DNA of 64,000 nt from Arion vulgaris (GCA_020796225.1 CM036755.1:13543494-13607493), one strand, 5' to 3'. Positions 10,336 through 25,350 are shown, counted from the stretch's first letter. Program-made: numbers and translations. The notes: generated by a model not told the origin, from the sequence alone.

Positions 10336-13300
10336 GAGAATAAATACAACAATACAAAGAGCCACAACATATATACTATAAGAATAATACAGTAAAGACA
10401 TCAGCTGCTGTAAGAATACAGTAAGACATAATACAGCAATAGTAGCTGAATAGTCACAGTAAGACAGCACATATACAACACAAGAATAATATTGTGTAAG
10501 ACATCATATACAATGAGTTGTAAGAATATCACAGGTAATACTGGTTGTCATATACAAATAGTTGTAACACAAGACACAATATGTAAAGAGCCATAACATA
10601 TACAAATATTGTAAGAATAATACAGTAAAGAATAGCAATATACAGCTAAATATTGTAAGACACAGTGTATATACATAGCATGTAAGAATACACAGTAAGA
10701 CATAATATAAAAAACAGCTGTAAGAATACACAGTAAGAATACAAATATACATAAATAGTAAGAATAGTCACAGCACAACATGGTGCATGTAAAGAATATC
10801 ACAGTAAGACACAACAGGCGGTTAAATAGTTGATAAGAATGGTCATTGCGCAAGTTACATGCCAACCTGATACAAATACGTAAGAATAATACGGCAAGAC
10901 AAAGCAAAATAAAATAGCTGTAAGAATGTAGTTGCTTGTTAATATAACATGGCAATAAATATTGTAAGAATGGTCACGCATAGCAAGAAATATTGTAAAA
11001 ATAGGTAAATAGTCGAACACAAAAAGAGTTGTAATAGTTGATTTCACAGTAAAGATTACAATACAGGCGCTATAAGAATAATACAAATATATAATAAATA
11101 TTGTAAAAGAATATCAGTAAGATTGCTATCATATACAAATAGTTGTAAGAATATTAATAGAAGACATGGAATGATATATAAATATTGTAAGAACATTATG
11201 TAAGACATATTGTAAAAGAATATTACAAAGACACAATATATACAAATAGCTTAAGAATAAATAGTAGTTACGTCATATACAAACAGTTGTAAATAATGCA
11301 ATATACAAATAGTTAAGAATATCACAGTAAGACATAATATAAATATTGTAAAGAATAGTCACAGTAAGAGACAATATGTTAATAAATAGTTGTAAGAATA
11401 CACAGTAAGAGTTACACATATGTTAAATACAAATATTGTCACAGTAAGACAGAGCACACAAATACAAAGAATATCACAAGAGTCACAATACATAAATAAA
11501 TACAAGAATAATACAGCAAGACTATAATATATACAACACAAGAATATCACAGTAAGACACACAATACATACAAATACAGAATATCGTTGTAACAGCTAAA
11601 CACTATGTTAAATAGCTAAAAGAATAGCCATGTAAAAGAATATTGGCATAAATAAATATTGTAAGAATATCACAGTAAAGAGCTATTAAAGCAACAAATA
11701 GCTGTAAAGAATGGTCAAGGGGATATAAATAAATGACAAGAATAGTCACAAAAAGAATACGTCACAAATATTAAAGAATAATAAAGATATACAAAATAGT
11801 AAGACACATATATTGCTGTAAAGTTTGAATACAGTAGATATACATATAAAATATTGTAAGAATATCACACATACTATAAATATTGTAAAGAATAATAATA
11901 GTACATACAATAAATAGCTGCAAGAATAGTCACAGTAAGACATAACACATACAAATAGCTGTAAAAGAACAGTAAGAATACAACATATAAAAATAGTTGT
12001 AAGAATAGTCACAAAGAGGTCAGTACAAAGACAAGGTCAGTATATATACTGATATGTTAAATAGCTGTAAAGAAGTAACATAGCAATAAACATAGTCATC
12101 ACTAAAGAAGAGTTGATGGAAATATACACAATATTGCAAGAATACACAGTAAGAATATAATATATAAATAAATATTGTAAAAGAATATCACAGATAAGTG
12201 TTAAATACAAGAAGGTCAAGTTGTAAGAATATACATATAATAAATATTGCAAGAATATTACAGTAAGACATAATATGTTAAATAGCTGTAAGAATACTAA
12301 GACATAACATACAAAATATTGTAAAGAATACAGTAAGACATAACATACATAAATAGCACAACATACAAATAGTTGTAGCATAAAGACATAATATATACAA
12401 ATACAAAGAACATATGACATAGCATAATATTGTAGCATAGTAATATATACATATAATAAATATTGTAAGAATATTACAAGACACAATAATACAGTTAAAT
12501 AAATATTGTAGCACTCGTTAAATATCAAATATTGTGTTATTTAATATTAAATAACATGGGTACAATAGTTGCAAGAATATCACAGTAAGACACACAAATA
12601 TTGTAAGAATAACAGCAAGAATAGATAATATATACAAATATTAAAATAGTTGAAGATATTAAATATTGTAAGAATATTAATAGACAGCAAGAAATAAACA
12701 AGAATATCACAGAATAATACAACATGTTAAATATTGTAATAGTCATGCAAGAATATAACATGGGCAAATAGCTGTAAGAATATCACTGTGCAAAGAATAT
12801 AACATACAAGAATAGCTGTAATAATAAATATTGTGTACATTAGATAAATAAATAGTTGCAAGAATATCACAGTAAAGACATAACATATGACAAATAGCTG
12901 TAATATTTAATAAAATATTGCAGAATAGTCACAGTAAAGATATAACATAGCGTTAAATAGTTGTAATAGTGTTATTACAACATAGCAAATATTGTAAGAA
13001 TAATACAGTGAAGACAAGGAACATATACAAATAGCTGTAAGAATATCACAGGTAGTTATTATCATAAGGGCAAATACGTAAAGAATATTACAGTAAAGAG
13101 CCATAACATATACAAATAGCTGTAAGAATACAAAAGAGTCAATAACACATGTTAAATAGCTGTAAAGAATAGTCACAGTAAGAGCAAATATTGTAAAGAA
13201 CAGTAAGACACAACATAGCAAATATTGTAAAGAATAAATGTTAGCAAGAGCAGAATATAAGGCAATATTGTAAGAATACAGTAAGATATAACATACAAAT

Positions 13301-14785
13301 AATAATACAGTAATAATATACATATACAACACAAGAATAATACAAAGAAGACATACAGTCAGGCAAGAATGGTCACAGTAAACATAATATTACAACAGCT
13401 GTAAGATATCATTAGAAGACACGGTCGATAAATAAATATTGTAAGAATATCACAGTGTTGTCGGAAGAACATATCATTGTGTTAGGTCGCAAAGAAATAC
13501 AATACATATTAAATACAAGAATAGTCACAGTAAGATTACAACATACACAAATGAGCCGTAAGAATACGCAAGATAAATAGCCGTAAAGAATATTCGTGCA
13601 TGATTGATAATATTACACAAACACAAAAGAACATCACAGTAGTTAATATAACATAACAGCTGCAAGAGTCAATACAGTAAAGATCAATAACATATGTAAA
13701 TAATACAAGAATATCACAGTAAGACATAACAAAGAATACAGTGTTATAAATAGCTGTAAGAATAGTAAGAGATTGAGCAATATAATACAAATACAAGAAT
13801 ATCACAGTGTTAATATGGATACTACAAAATATTGTAAGAATAATGTAAAAGAATACAACATATGTTAAATATTGTAAGAATATCACAATATACACAAATA
13901 GTTGTAAAGAATAGTCAAGGTAATATACAACATACACAAATAGCTGAAGAATATCACAGTAAAGAAATATTACTGTAAGAATGTCATGTAAAGAATATGA
14001 TATACAAATATTGTAAAAGTTAGTTTCAGTAGCATATAACATATACAAATATTGTAGACATCACAGTAAGACATAACATATAAATAGCTGTAAGAATAAT
14101 ACAAAGACACAATATAAATAGCTAAATAATACAGTAAAGACATAACATATAATAAATACTAAAGTAAAGACATAACATACAATAAATATTGTGTTAGCTG
14201 GTTCAGTAAATAATATAATATTACAAATAGTTGTAAGAATAACATGTAGTAAGACATAACATATACAAATACAAGAATAGTCAGAATATTACGGTCATAC
14301 ACAAATATTAAATACACAGTAAGAGCATAATATACAATAAATATTAAAGAATAGTCACAGTAAGAATATTGTCATATAAATATTGTAAAAGAATATCAGT
14401 AAGACATATTTGAGTTGTTACAAATATTAAGAACATCAATAGGCATGAATATATATTAAATAGTCAAAATAGTCATCAAAGAGATTATAACATATAATAA
14501 ATAGCTGTAAGAATAGTCATTGTAATATTACAATATACAAATACAAGAATAATACAGTAAAAAATACAATACACAATAAATACAAGAATATCACAGCAAG
14601 AATACAACGATATTAAATATTGTAAGAATATCACAGTAAGACATTAACATTGTTATAAACACAAGAATATAAAAAGATATAACATACAAATAGCCGTAAG
14701 AATAAACATAAAGAATACAACATAGCAAGGCATGCCGGGAAGAATAATACAGTAAAGAGACAACAACATATATACATGCAATAAT
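10335..14785 (-). repeat. Array D', noisy inverted copy of array D
   Basis: The units are the reverse complement of the 39-bp unit at 37290-42602 (ACATA, CAAATATTGTAAGAATA, TCACAGTAAG), but almost every unit has its own indels and substitutions. Length is about 4.45 kb against 5.3 kb for the right array. All frames in it are shadows of the repeat. Confidence 0.88.
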
Positions 14786-15240
14786 GAGCAAAGACAGCCA
14801 ATATCTATCACATGACAAAGCCATACTAATTGGTTGTTTTGGGAAGGAGGTGTTATATCGTTATTTAGAAAGACAGAAGTGCTCAAACAAAACAGTAAAT
14901 GATATTCGTCTTACTGGCCTTCGTAGAGGTCACAAGAGTCCAGTATTGTCTTCCAGCCTATATTTGAGCTGAGGGTCGGTCATGATTACACTTCATCGCC
15001 GGGCTACTTGGAGTGCCGAGTATCAGATTTACGGAGTTTTATTAGAAAAGACACAGTTGCATTCAGAGCCAGTATGACAGATGTTGCATGAGTAATAGAG
15101 CGTACATCAAATATGTGTAGTCTGTTGGTTACAAATGTACAAAGTCGCCTGATCGCAGTCATGATGAGCTGTGTGTGTCTTGTGCGTTGAAACAACAATC
15201 TCATCTTTATACCTCATAGAATAAACAAAGGTAGTGTCGC
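14785..15240 (-). repeat. Noisy mirror of 36800-37290, with damaged copy of an ABCC exon
   Basis: On the minus strand, landmarks of the right arm reappear in order: ACACAGCTCATC, the exon region (about 14910-15041), then GAATATCATTTACTGTTTTG just past the donor. Identity is roughly 65-75% by eye. The donor reads TAAGACGAAT instead of AAAAGGTGAAT. This is unique DNA, so it shows that the inversion is not merely a repeat alignment effect. Confidence 0.82.
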
Positions 15241-16850
15241 TACAGTTGTTGTTCACAAGCAGAGAAAAACAATTACATTTTCTGATTCACGACAATAGCA
15301 AATGATTATTGCTGCTCCGATTCAGACAAAATGTAATGCGCCATGTCTAGACTACGGGACTGAAACAAATAGTCGATGGTCAACAAATATTGCTTGCTCC
15401 GATTCAGACAAACAAAATGCTGATGTCGCTAGATTCAACAAGAAATGGTGGTTACCAGTATTGTTGCCTGATTCAGATAGAAATGTGTCTTTTTCGATGT
15501 CGCTAGATCCACGGATCAATAAAGTCGACGGTCAAGAGCTGCTTCGTTCGAGAACAAAATCACCGCCATCTTCACGGATCATCGCGCAGTCGCGGTCAAC
15601 GGCAGTCAAGCTGCCTGACCAGGACAGAAATAAAGCTTCATTCGCTGTATCCGACCAACGCTGTCGCTGCCGGGTCGTTAGCCGCCGATTCAGCACGTCG
15701 AAATCTTTTCATCTCACTGTATCCACGAGAAAACAGCGTCAACAGTTGCTGCTGGAGTTCCAGCCCGACAAACGCTTCTCCATCTGCCAGCTCAATAAAA
15801 GCAGTCAGTGCCGGGTCAGCATTGCTGCCCGATTCAGACAGAACAAAGCTTCATCTCGTTGCCTTCATGGACCGAACAGCAGTTAGCGTCAACGAAGAGC
15901 CGTTGTCTGATTTCAGACGAAACAAAGTTTCATTCAGCAGATTCATGACAACAGTTGTCGATGTGTCAATAGTTAGCTGTTGCCTGATTCGCATTGAAAC
16001 AAAGCTTCATCTTCGTTAGATCCATGGATCAACAGCAGTCAAAGTGGGTCAACAAGCAGTCGTTGCCCACCAGACAAAACTAAAGTTTCATTTTGTTATC
16101 TTACGGATCAAACAGTAAAAACAGCGTCAACAAGAAGCTGTCGTCTTGACGCATTTAAACAAAGCTTTCCATTCGCCAGACCACGGACCGTCAGCAAAGT
16201 CAGTGTCAACAAGAGCCGCGTCTGATTCAGATGGAAACAAAAGTCTTCATCTCGTACCAGAAAAGAACAGCGGTCATCAAGCCTGAGCTCAGACAAATGT
16301 GCTTCATTGCCACCGGCAACAAAGCAGTCAGCGGCTGGGTCGAAGAGCCGCTGGGTCTTTATTCGTGACAGAAACAAAGCTTTTCCATCTGTTGCATTCA
16401 TTTATAACAGTTAAAGTCAGCGGTCAACAAGCAGCTGCCGTCTGATTCAGACAGAAATAAATAAGCTCATCTGCTGTGTTAAACAGCGGTCAACGTTGTT
16501 TACCCGAGATTGAACAAAAAGTTTCCATGCCTTCGCAGATCCACGGATCAACAAAAGGTCGCGGTCATCGTTGAGTCAGCTTCGGTGCCGGATCGCATAG
16601 AAACGTGTCTTTTCGATGTCGCTGACTACGGACCGTCGCGCAGAGCCAGAAACAAAAGCCATGTTCAGATTACGGTCGTCGCAGTCGTACGGTCACGAAG
16701 AAGCCGCTTCGAAACGGATTCGTGATAGAAACAAATTGTCTCGCCAGAATTGGCTGAATAACAGTAGTCGCGGTCATCAAGAGCTGTTGTCTTCTTGGTG
16801 GCAACAACAGATCTTCTTCCATTCAAGCGGTCACTATTATGCCGCTCCCT
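15240..16850 (-). repeat. Array C', noisy inverted copy of array C
   Basis: Recurring words such as GATTCAGACAGAAACAAAG, GATCCACGGATCAAC and GGTCAACAAGAGC are the reverse complement of the 87-bp unit at 34905-36850 with errors. A 194-codon frame at 15302-15886 lies wholly inside this array and is not a gene. Confidence 0.87.
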
Positions 16851-18300
16851 GCTCGACGAACTTTTACCTTCAATGTGTTGTCGTTGTTTGCCTAGTCATC
16901 ATAGATGCCCATTCAGGTTTTCGCATCTCTTCCGGGAGTGTGACATACGACAAAGCCGTCATGAGTAATTACGCAATTCAAATAATCATGCCTTTATTGC
17001 CGTTTTTCTTGACCAAATATTCCCCGATAATTTTCGCAGCGTAAGTTGTGTAGCAGTTGTAACCTCAGAAAATGCTGGTCAAATAAACAGCATCAGCTTA
17101 AAATAGGTGAAATATGTTCAATGTTAGTTTCAATATGAAAGAGAAAGATTCCAATAAAGATAAGAACTGAGTAGAATTTCTTGTTAAATACAACACGCGC
17201 CAGATATGAAAATCATGTTCTGAGTAGACAGGCCGTATCAATATTTACAACACAGTGGTTCATACAAAGTTGGTGAGACATTAAAAAGTCGATATGACAT
17301 ATTATTCATAATGTTACGATCACGCTGTTGCTGATCAATTGTCCAAAGACTTGTGTTACAAATCTTTCTTCTTTCTTCAGCCTCTCGTTCTGTAGCGATA
17401 GGTTCACCAGCGCCTGTGCCTTCATTCTTTCCAGTATCTTCATCTTCTTTCGTGAGTCACCATCTCAACTTCCGTAGCCTCTCCATTTCTGGCTTGGCCA
17501 AACTGAAGTTCCATCGGAGTTGCCCGCACGCTGTTAAAGCCAGCGCAAAATCCGCCATCGCCATTTTCCGCTCTCATTCAGGCTGTGTCTCGGCCACCTC
17601 ATCCAGGGTTCCCGCAGTCCAGCTGTACCATCGCAGTGACGGAGTTATTTCGCACGCGTTACGACGAATGTCCACGTCTTTGCGCTCTCCTTGCCTCCAT
17701 GTCTCAGCCATATAGACAATCTTTGTCATTAAATATCGTCTAGTTCCACTTCGATCGTTTTTTAGTCTTCCATGGCGTTTTTCAGAATGGCAAATGCCGA
17801 TTCGCCTTCGTGTATTCCACCCTGAGCGCCCGAGTCACCTCGAATGCCGATACCTCCCGCGACAGCGCCTTCTTTGGCGGGCATCCTCTTCGCGCGACGT
17901 CTCTTCACCAACATTTCTAATTACGATTCAGTTTTTTCCCGCGAATAGTCAGAATTAAAGCTGCCGTGCTCATTGCGCCTTCCAGTTTAATTGTTTTCTC
18001 GCACTCAGCCGACGGCCGCAGAGCGTTAACAGTCTGCAAAAATTGTGTCCTCCGACCGAATTGATTCCATGGGAACTATCGTGGCTTCTTCCCACGGCCG
18101 TTGCGCCGATCCATTATCCAAAGCCTGGGTCAGCCAGCAGTGAAGGGTTGCGTCGCCACTGTCTTTTGTTCAAAGCGTTTCATCAAAGCTTTCCTTCATG
18201 GGGCATGAATACAATATCTGGTTGAAATATGTTCGTTAAGAATAAGAATCACTACGTTAATATAGTCAACATAAACCGTTAAATGCATGATAAGTAGTCA
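16850..18300 (-). repeat. Noisy mirror of the LINE at 33225-34905
   Basis: The reverse complement of 17900-18110 follows 33455-33610 through landmarks such as GAATCAATT, TTTTGCAGAC and GAAAACAATTAAACTGGAA. The copy is G+C-richer and heavily altered, so its LINE frames are unreadable. Confidence 0.8.
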
Positions 18301-19390
18301 CAAAGAACTTTTTAGAGACAAGTATGTATAATAATACATAGTGAGATAATATGTACAATAATAATATAGTATATTAGTATGCACAATAATAAGAGAGAAA
18401 GATAGCATGGCAATACAAGAGAGTATTATATACACACAAGAGAGAGATAGTATGTATAATAGTTTAAGAGAGTGAGTGTTATATAATAATGAAGAAGAGA
18501 AAGAGTTGGCATTATATAGATAGCATGCATAATAATAAGATAGAAAGATATATGCGCTGTCAATAAATAGAGATAGCATGCATAATACAAAGAAGAGAGA
18601 CAGTATGCACAATACAAGAGATAGCATGCACAATACTATATAGTATATATATGTACAATAATGTTGTTACAGATAGCATGCACAGTCAACAAGATATTAT
18701 ACAGCATGCACAATGGGTCACATAGAAGATACATGCATAATAATAATAGTTAGTAAGATGCATGCACAATAAATATATATTGCTAATAATAATATATAAT
18801 ATTACAGAAGAAGATACATGCAATGGGTCAATAAGAAAATAATGACAAGATATATAGATAGTAGGCAACAATAAAGATATATATAAATGAATACAGTATA
18901 TATACATGCGTCAATAACAGTTATATAGATAGTATGCACAATGGAGGCCAATATATATATATGCAATGTCAAGAGAGAGTTGCATGCAACAATAATGTTA
19001 TATATAGTAAGAGTATGTACAATAATAGTTAGTATACATAGCATGTGCAATAATACATAGTGCACATTTCACAATATATAGTTGATAGCATGCACAATAA
19101 GATAATATATTAAGATAAGTATGCAATGAAACAAGATAGACATAGTATGTAAAATAATAATATACAGATAGTAATAATACAGCATATATTAGTGATGTAC
19201 AATGGGTCAAGAGAGAAGATAGCATGCATTGTAATAATAAGAGTTGGTTATGATATGCTGCAATAATAATATATATGATAGTATGCAAAATAATAATATA
19301 TATATAGCATAAGTAAGAGAGAGAGAATAGCATGTACAATGAATAAGAGAGCAGATATATGCACACGAGATAGAAGATAGTATGCTACTA
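18300..19390 (-). repeat. Array B', noisy inverted copy of array B
   Basis: The repeat words GAGAGATAGTATGTACAATA and GCATGCACAATAATA are the reverse complement of the ~26-bp unit at 32040-33225. Units vary in length and content from one to the next. Confidence 0.87.
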
Positions 19391-21430
19391 TAAACAGAAC
19401 ATCCATAAATAGGTTCGATTTAAACGTCACGTTAATAGCGTGACATGTCGTTTCATGTAATTTGTTCGCAACTTCTCGGTAGTTTCAAGATCCTTCAAGC
19501 CGAGAGCCAATATTAGTTTTCAGCTGTGTTGCCATTTGATCTGGTCATGGCTGGAGCGATTTTGTTGTTTGATAATAGTCGATCACAAATTGCATGAACA
19601 GGTTACCGAGCAAATACACAACATATAGTAACCTTAGTCACACGACACATGTTAAACTCCGGACTGAATACAATTATTAAATTTCACTTCAATGAATACA
19701 CAACAACATTACTAACTGTCACACGATTATAGCGTCTTTGAAAGAATACACGAATACATACAACCCGAATACATTATCACAGCTGGCGACCGAGCCGATG
19801 AAATTTATCAGCGCATTCCGAATGACAACATTACAATCTCCGAATGAATACACGACATTGAAGCATTCCACGAATAGTTATATTTTTGTAACGCAGTGAC
19901 GCTGCATCGCAAGTCAGATCAGGCATACGCCGCAACAGTAGCCAGCCATAGCTCGCTGACAGCAGTACTCGATCTGACGTTGAGCATTCAGTTAGCACGT
20001 CAATGTGACAAGCTCTGCCACGGTTGTTCAAATCGCGAACTATCGAACACAGTGTCTCACGACCGATCACTGCGAGCAATACTTCGGACGCGTTGCAGAA
20101 CAGAGGGCGACGCATTTCTGCCGCAGCAAAAAAAGTATTTGAAAGCCACTGGCGTGAATCGCTTATAATGGAACACTAAGACACAGGTTGCTGTAGTAGA
20201 GTAAATTAGGCCTTCAACATAGCGGCTTTTGCCGATTTTGATATGTGCCGGGCCCAAAGATTGATTTATCAGTTGTAGTTTGATCGGCGTTGGAACAGGC
20301 GAAAGGTGCATTCTTCCTCTCGCCTTACGGGCCGCCGTGCTGACGTCGCTGTGTGGGCTGCGGAAATACAAGGAAGCTCATCGCGGCAAGTTCTCGTGTG
20401 CCAGCTGACTGAAATGAAAGCACCAGCGAGTCAGCTGGTCAGCTATCGTTATAACGAATGTCAGCGCAGCCAGTGAGCAGTCAATGTTAATCTTTTCGAT
20501 TTGCCTTATTGAGCCTGTTTCCAAACAGTTCAATGTGCATTGTCGCATTTTTATTAGTTCTTTGCGCGCATTTAGGTTCACGCACGTTTCTGTCGGCTGC
20601 TGAAACTGCTCTGCTTAACGATGGGTCAGAAGTCTCCTGAACGACGCCGTGAGCAGGGTTCCAGTGATAAACGCTGAAATGATTGAACTTCGAAAGAATT
20701 AATTGAAACAAACGCGGGCCTCCAAATAAATAAATGATCACCGGTCCCAAATTGTCAGTAACGACCTAACATAGCAAATGAATGAATTCGGGACATATCT
20801 CCTCTCTCTCTCTGCCTTTTTAACAGATTAAGATAAAGTCATCGCCTCATCCCAGTCTTCCCTGCAGTTCTCTCTCAGCCTTTCTCAGCCAGCTGATTCG
20901 TTTCTAAATCTGCCTCATGGCTTCTCGCAGGTGTTCTCTTTAGGGAACTATAAAGGGTCTTTTTGCTCATGCAGTTTTCTGCAAATTGTCTTCTGGCTCA
21001 GCTGTTGCCTTCTGGTTCACTGAATCGTCTTCTCCGCAAGTTCTTTCCAGCACTTGAACACAACATCTAGTCCTTTCTATTTCAGGCCGCGCGAGTTATC
21101 AAAGCGATGAATGCTTGCAGTTTGGCGGACATTGTTTTAGTAACTTCATGCTTCGACTGTTGCCAGAACTGCTTTTAACTGATTGGGAGTTGCAATCATA
21201 TTCTTGTCTTCATTATCGCTTTCCAGCGTGAGCTAAAGACATGGCACCGGCAGCCTGTTAAAGGCGTACGTCATAGCAGTGACGCCGGAGCAGGCCATTC
21301 AGCAGAAAATACCCACATACCGAGTTGATACAGGCCTCCGAAAGAGCTGCGATGCAGGAGCAATGAAAGAACAGCTCTGGATACATAAGTAAATGAAAAT
21401 AAATAATTGTTTTATTGTCAAATTCGAATT
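19390..21430 (-). repeat. Noisy mirror of 29570-32040, with damaged copy of an ABCC exon
   Basis: On the minus strand, 21430-20790 follows 29590-30350, with shared words in order (TCAATTTT, TTCTTTCATT, CATGAAG, ACTAAAACAAT, AAACTGCAA, GGCAGAGAGAGAGAG). 19560-19390 follows the exon at 31854 and its downstream intron to TTTATGG.GGATGTTCTG. The damaged exon copy is at about 19475-19572. The middle (19600-20600) corresponds to the mariner region but is poorly alignable by eye. Confidence 0.78.
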
Positions 21431-24400
21431 TAAAAATTGACATTGATAAAGTTGATGCGGTAGTTTCGCCGATCAGTTATATCAATGTCATTATTCGTAA
21501 GTCGATCTTGTTGATATTATTAAATAAAACAGTCATCGTGCCACATTCGTAGTTGATCTTTTGACAATATCTTCAATCAAAGCTGTTAATAGCCCGTAAG
21601 CCGATTTTGTTGGGATAATATCTTCAACAGTTATATCAATGTCAGCCATTCGTAAGTTGAGCCCTGTTGATAATACTATAAACAGTTATATCAATGTCAC
21701 GAGCTGTAATGATCTTGTTGATATTAGTCTTCTAAATAGTTATATCATCAAATAATATTTGTAATCTTAAAGCTATTTAAATCAGTTGTCAATGTGTTAT
21801 TTGTAAGTTGATTCAGTTGATATTACCTTCAACAGTTGCTAGTCATCGTTATTCGTAAAGGATCCAGCTGATAATATCTACAAATCAGTTATATCACGTT
21901 GGTTATTTGTAAGCCGATTCAGCCGAGCATTATCTCTTAAATCAGTTATAGTCAATAGCTATTCGTAGTTGATCTGTGCCGATAATGATCTTAAACGTTG
22001 AACACGTTGTTATGCTCGTAAAGTTACCTTCGTTGATAATATTCAAATCGTTATATCAATGTCATTGTTCGTAAAGCCGATTCAAAGCGACATTATCTTC
22101 AAAATATATCAATGTTACTATTTGTAGTTGATTCAGGATAATATATAAATCAAATAGAACAATGTCATTATTCGTAACATCCGGATAATATCTTCTGAAC
22201 AAAGTTATAACACAATAAGCTAGTCGTAATATCTTAGTTGATGTAATAGTCTATAACAGTTATAATAACATTATTTGTGGTGTTGATTTGTTGATAATAT
22301 CTTAAATCAGTTATAATAATGTTACAGCTTGTAAAGTTGATCTTGCGATAATATTTTAAACAGTTATATCAATGTTGTTAGTTTGTAAAGCTGATCCGTT
22401 CGCTTAAATCAGTTATAGTCAATGTTAATAGCCCGTAGTTGGATCCTCGTTACCACTTAAATCGTTATATCAATGTTACAAATTGTAGCGGGATCTCGTT
22501 GATAATATCATAGTCAAATATATCAATGTTGTTAGTCTGTAAGTTATCTTGCTGATAATAGTCTAAATCGTTGGCAATAACAAAAACATTGTCAATTTTC
22601 AATCGGAAGTTATAGTCAATGTTATTATTTGTTGCGATGTTGTTGATGGCTGGTCTTCAAATCAAGTTACAATACGTTGAATATTCGTAAGTCGATCCGC
22701 TATGTAATATCTTCAACGAAGTTATATCATCGCCGGTTTTATTTGTGTTACCCAGTTGACAATATCTTCTAAACAGTTATATCATCGTGCCATTATTCGT
22801 AGTTATCCGCGATAATAGTCTTCAAATAATAATACATTCGTGGCCGATCTGTTGATGGGTCTTCAAATCAGTTACACAATGCTGCCAGGTTGACCCGTTG
22901 ATAATAGTCTTCAAATCAGTTATAGTCAATGTTATCAGGCTGATCTTATTGGTCTTCTAAATAGTTATAATATTCTTTATTGTAAAAGCTGATCTGTTGA
23001 GGGCTTAATCAGTTATAGTCAATAAAATAGGCCCGTAAAGATCTTGCGATATTGGTTTGGGTTCGTTATATCATCGTTAAGTTGTTCGTAGTTGATCTTG
23101 TTGATGGTTCAAATCGAGTTATAGTCACGTTAAAATAGTTCGTAAGCTGATCCGCGATAATAGTCTTCAAAGTCTCCAGTTATATTAATGTGCGCCAGTC
23201 TGTAAGATCCGAGCAAATCAGTTATATCACGTTATTATTTGTAAAGCCGATCTCGTTGATAATATTGGTCAATGCCGCTGAGCCCGTAGTTGACCGCTGA
23301 CAATAGTCTTAATCAGTTATAATAATGTTATTGCCTCGTAAAGCTGACGGCCGATAATACCTTCTTAAACAAAGTTATATCAATGTGCCATTATTTGTAA
23401 GCCGATCTTGTTGATAATATTTAAATCAAAGCTTGGAGTCAATGGTGCCGATTGAGGTCTGTGAAGCTGATCTTAAGCTGAGCGTAATATCTTCGAACAA
23501 AGCTGAGAATAATAGCCATTATTCGTGTTGATCTTTGCGCTGGAGCGGTCATCAAATCAGTCAATGAGCCATTATTCGTGAAGCGGGATCTTGTTGATAC
23601 GTCAAACGTTATATCAGCCATTAGTTTAGGAAGCGATCTGCGATACGGTTTTCAAATCAAAGTTATAAATAATGTTACTGTTTGTGAAGCCGATCTGTTG
23701 ACAATATCTTCAACAAGTTATAGTCATCGTTAATATTTGCCGATCTTAAATTATAATATCTTCAAATCAGCGCATCAATAAGCGATTCAAACATATTACT
23801 TAAACAAAAGATATCATCGTTGGTTATTCGTAACATCTTCGTTAATATCTTCTAACAGTTATATCAATGTTATTATTGTAAAGTCGATTTGCTGATAATA
23901 TCTTAATCAGTTATCAATGTGCCGATTATTGTTGCTGATGTTGTTACATTATCTTTCAACAAGCTGGCGTCACGCCACAGTTCAGTAAGCTGATCTCGTT
24001 GATGTGGGTCATCTTTAAATCGTTGCAACAATGTTAGCTATTTCCGTGGTTACCCGTTAATATTTTCAACAGTTATGTCACGTTACATTTGTAAAGCTGA
24101 TCTGTTGATATTAGTCTTCAAATCGTTAGAATACGCCGCTGATGTTGTTGATGTTATAGCCGTTAAATTGTAGTTACTGTTGATATCTCTAAATCGTTAG
24201 CCACGTTGTTATCTGTAAGCTGATCTGCTGATAATAGTCTTAAATCACATATCACCCGTAAGCCGATCTGCTGGGATAATATTTAAATCAGTTATAGTCA
24301 ATGTGCCACATTGTAAAACGATTCGTTGACAGTTTTCAAATCACATATCAATGTGCCACAGGCCCGCCGATCTTGCCGATAATATCTTCTAAACAGTCAA

Positions 24401-25350
24401 TAGCGCTTACCCGTAAGTTGATCTGTTGATAATATCTTCAAATCAAAGTTATAATAATGTTATTAGCCTGTAGTTAACCGTTGGGATAATATACTGTAAC
24501 TCAGTTAGGTCAATGTACAGTCGTAAAGTTGATGTCCGTTGGGATATCTTCAAATCAGCAATGTTGATTCGTAAGCTGATCTGCCGATAATATTCAAATG
24601 TTATAATAACAATATTTGTAAGTTGAGCCCAAATCATAATGGCTTAAATCAAAGAGGTCAACAAATATTATTCGTAGTTAATCTCGTTGATAATATCTGC
24701 TCTGGTCACGTATTATTTGTAAGCTGATCTTTAAAGATAATAGTTCTAACAGCAGTCAATGTTGGTTGTTTGTGCCAGTCGATGTTGTTGATGGTCTTTC
24801 AAATCGGTTATATCAATGTTGAGGCCTGTGTTGATTCGCCGATACCAGTCTTCAAATCAAAGTTGGTCAATGTTGTTACTTGGGCCGATCTGTTGATAAT
24901 GGTCTTCAAACAGTTGCATTGTTGTTGCTTGTTAAGTCGATGCCGAGGGCTGGTCACTCAAATCAGCTATAATAATGTGCCATTATTCGTAAAGTTGATC
25001 CGTCATTTCGCCCTCATTTATATCGTCAACAGCCAGCTAGAAAGTTGATTTTGCTGATTATCTTCAATCAAAGTTGCTATTGTAAGTTGATATTCATATA
25101 TTAGTCTTCAAATCAGTTATGAACACGCTATTAGCCTGTGTGTTGATCTCGTTGATAATATTTTTAAATTGTTGGTATCATCGTGCTGTTAGATAATACC
25201 CAAATCGTTATAGTCACAAAGATAGCGGATTCGTTGATATTAGCTTGCAATCGTTTATCATCAAATATTCGGCGATCTCGTTGATAACTTAAACAGGTCA
25301 TCGTTATTGAGTTTGTAGTTGATTCGTTAACATCTCTAAATCAAAGTTAT
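21430..25350 (-). repeat. Array A', noisy inverted copy of array A
   Basis: The array consists of the reverse complement of the 54-bp unit (CAGTTATATCAATGTTA, TTTGTAAGTTGATC, TTGATAATATCTTCAAATC) with abundant unit-private changes. Recurrent replacements such as GTT to GCC and ATATC to ATAGTC are seen. It abuts array A in opposite orientation at about 25350, the turning point of the palindrome. Confidence 0.9.

Noticed and set aside
10335..14785. Regularly spaced short repeats resembling a CRISPR-like array
   Set aside because: There are no unique spacers; the whole unit repeats, and the context is animal DNA with introns and LINEs.
15302..15886. 194-codon frame, basic and serine-rich
   Set aside because: Wholly inside array C', a noisy inverted copy of a minisatellite; the frame is open by chance and raised GC.
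16616..18225. Several 60-142 codon frames with higher GC, at first suggestive of a foreign gene-rich island
   Set aside because: The stretch is a noisy mirror of the LINE at 33225-34905; the GC shift fits base-calling error, not gene transfer.
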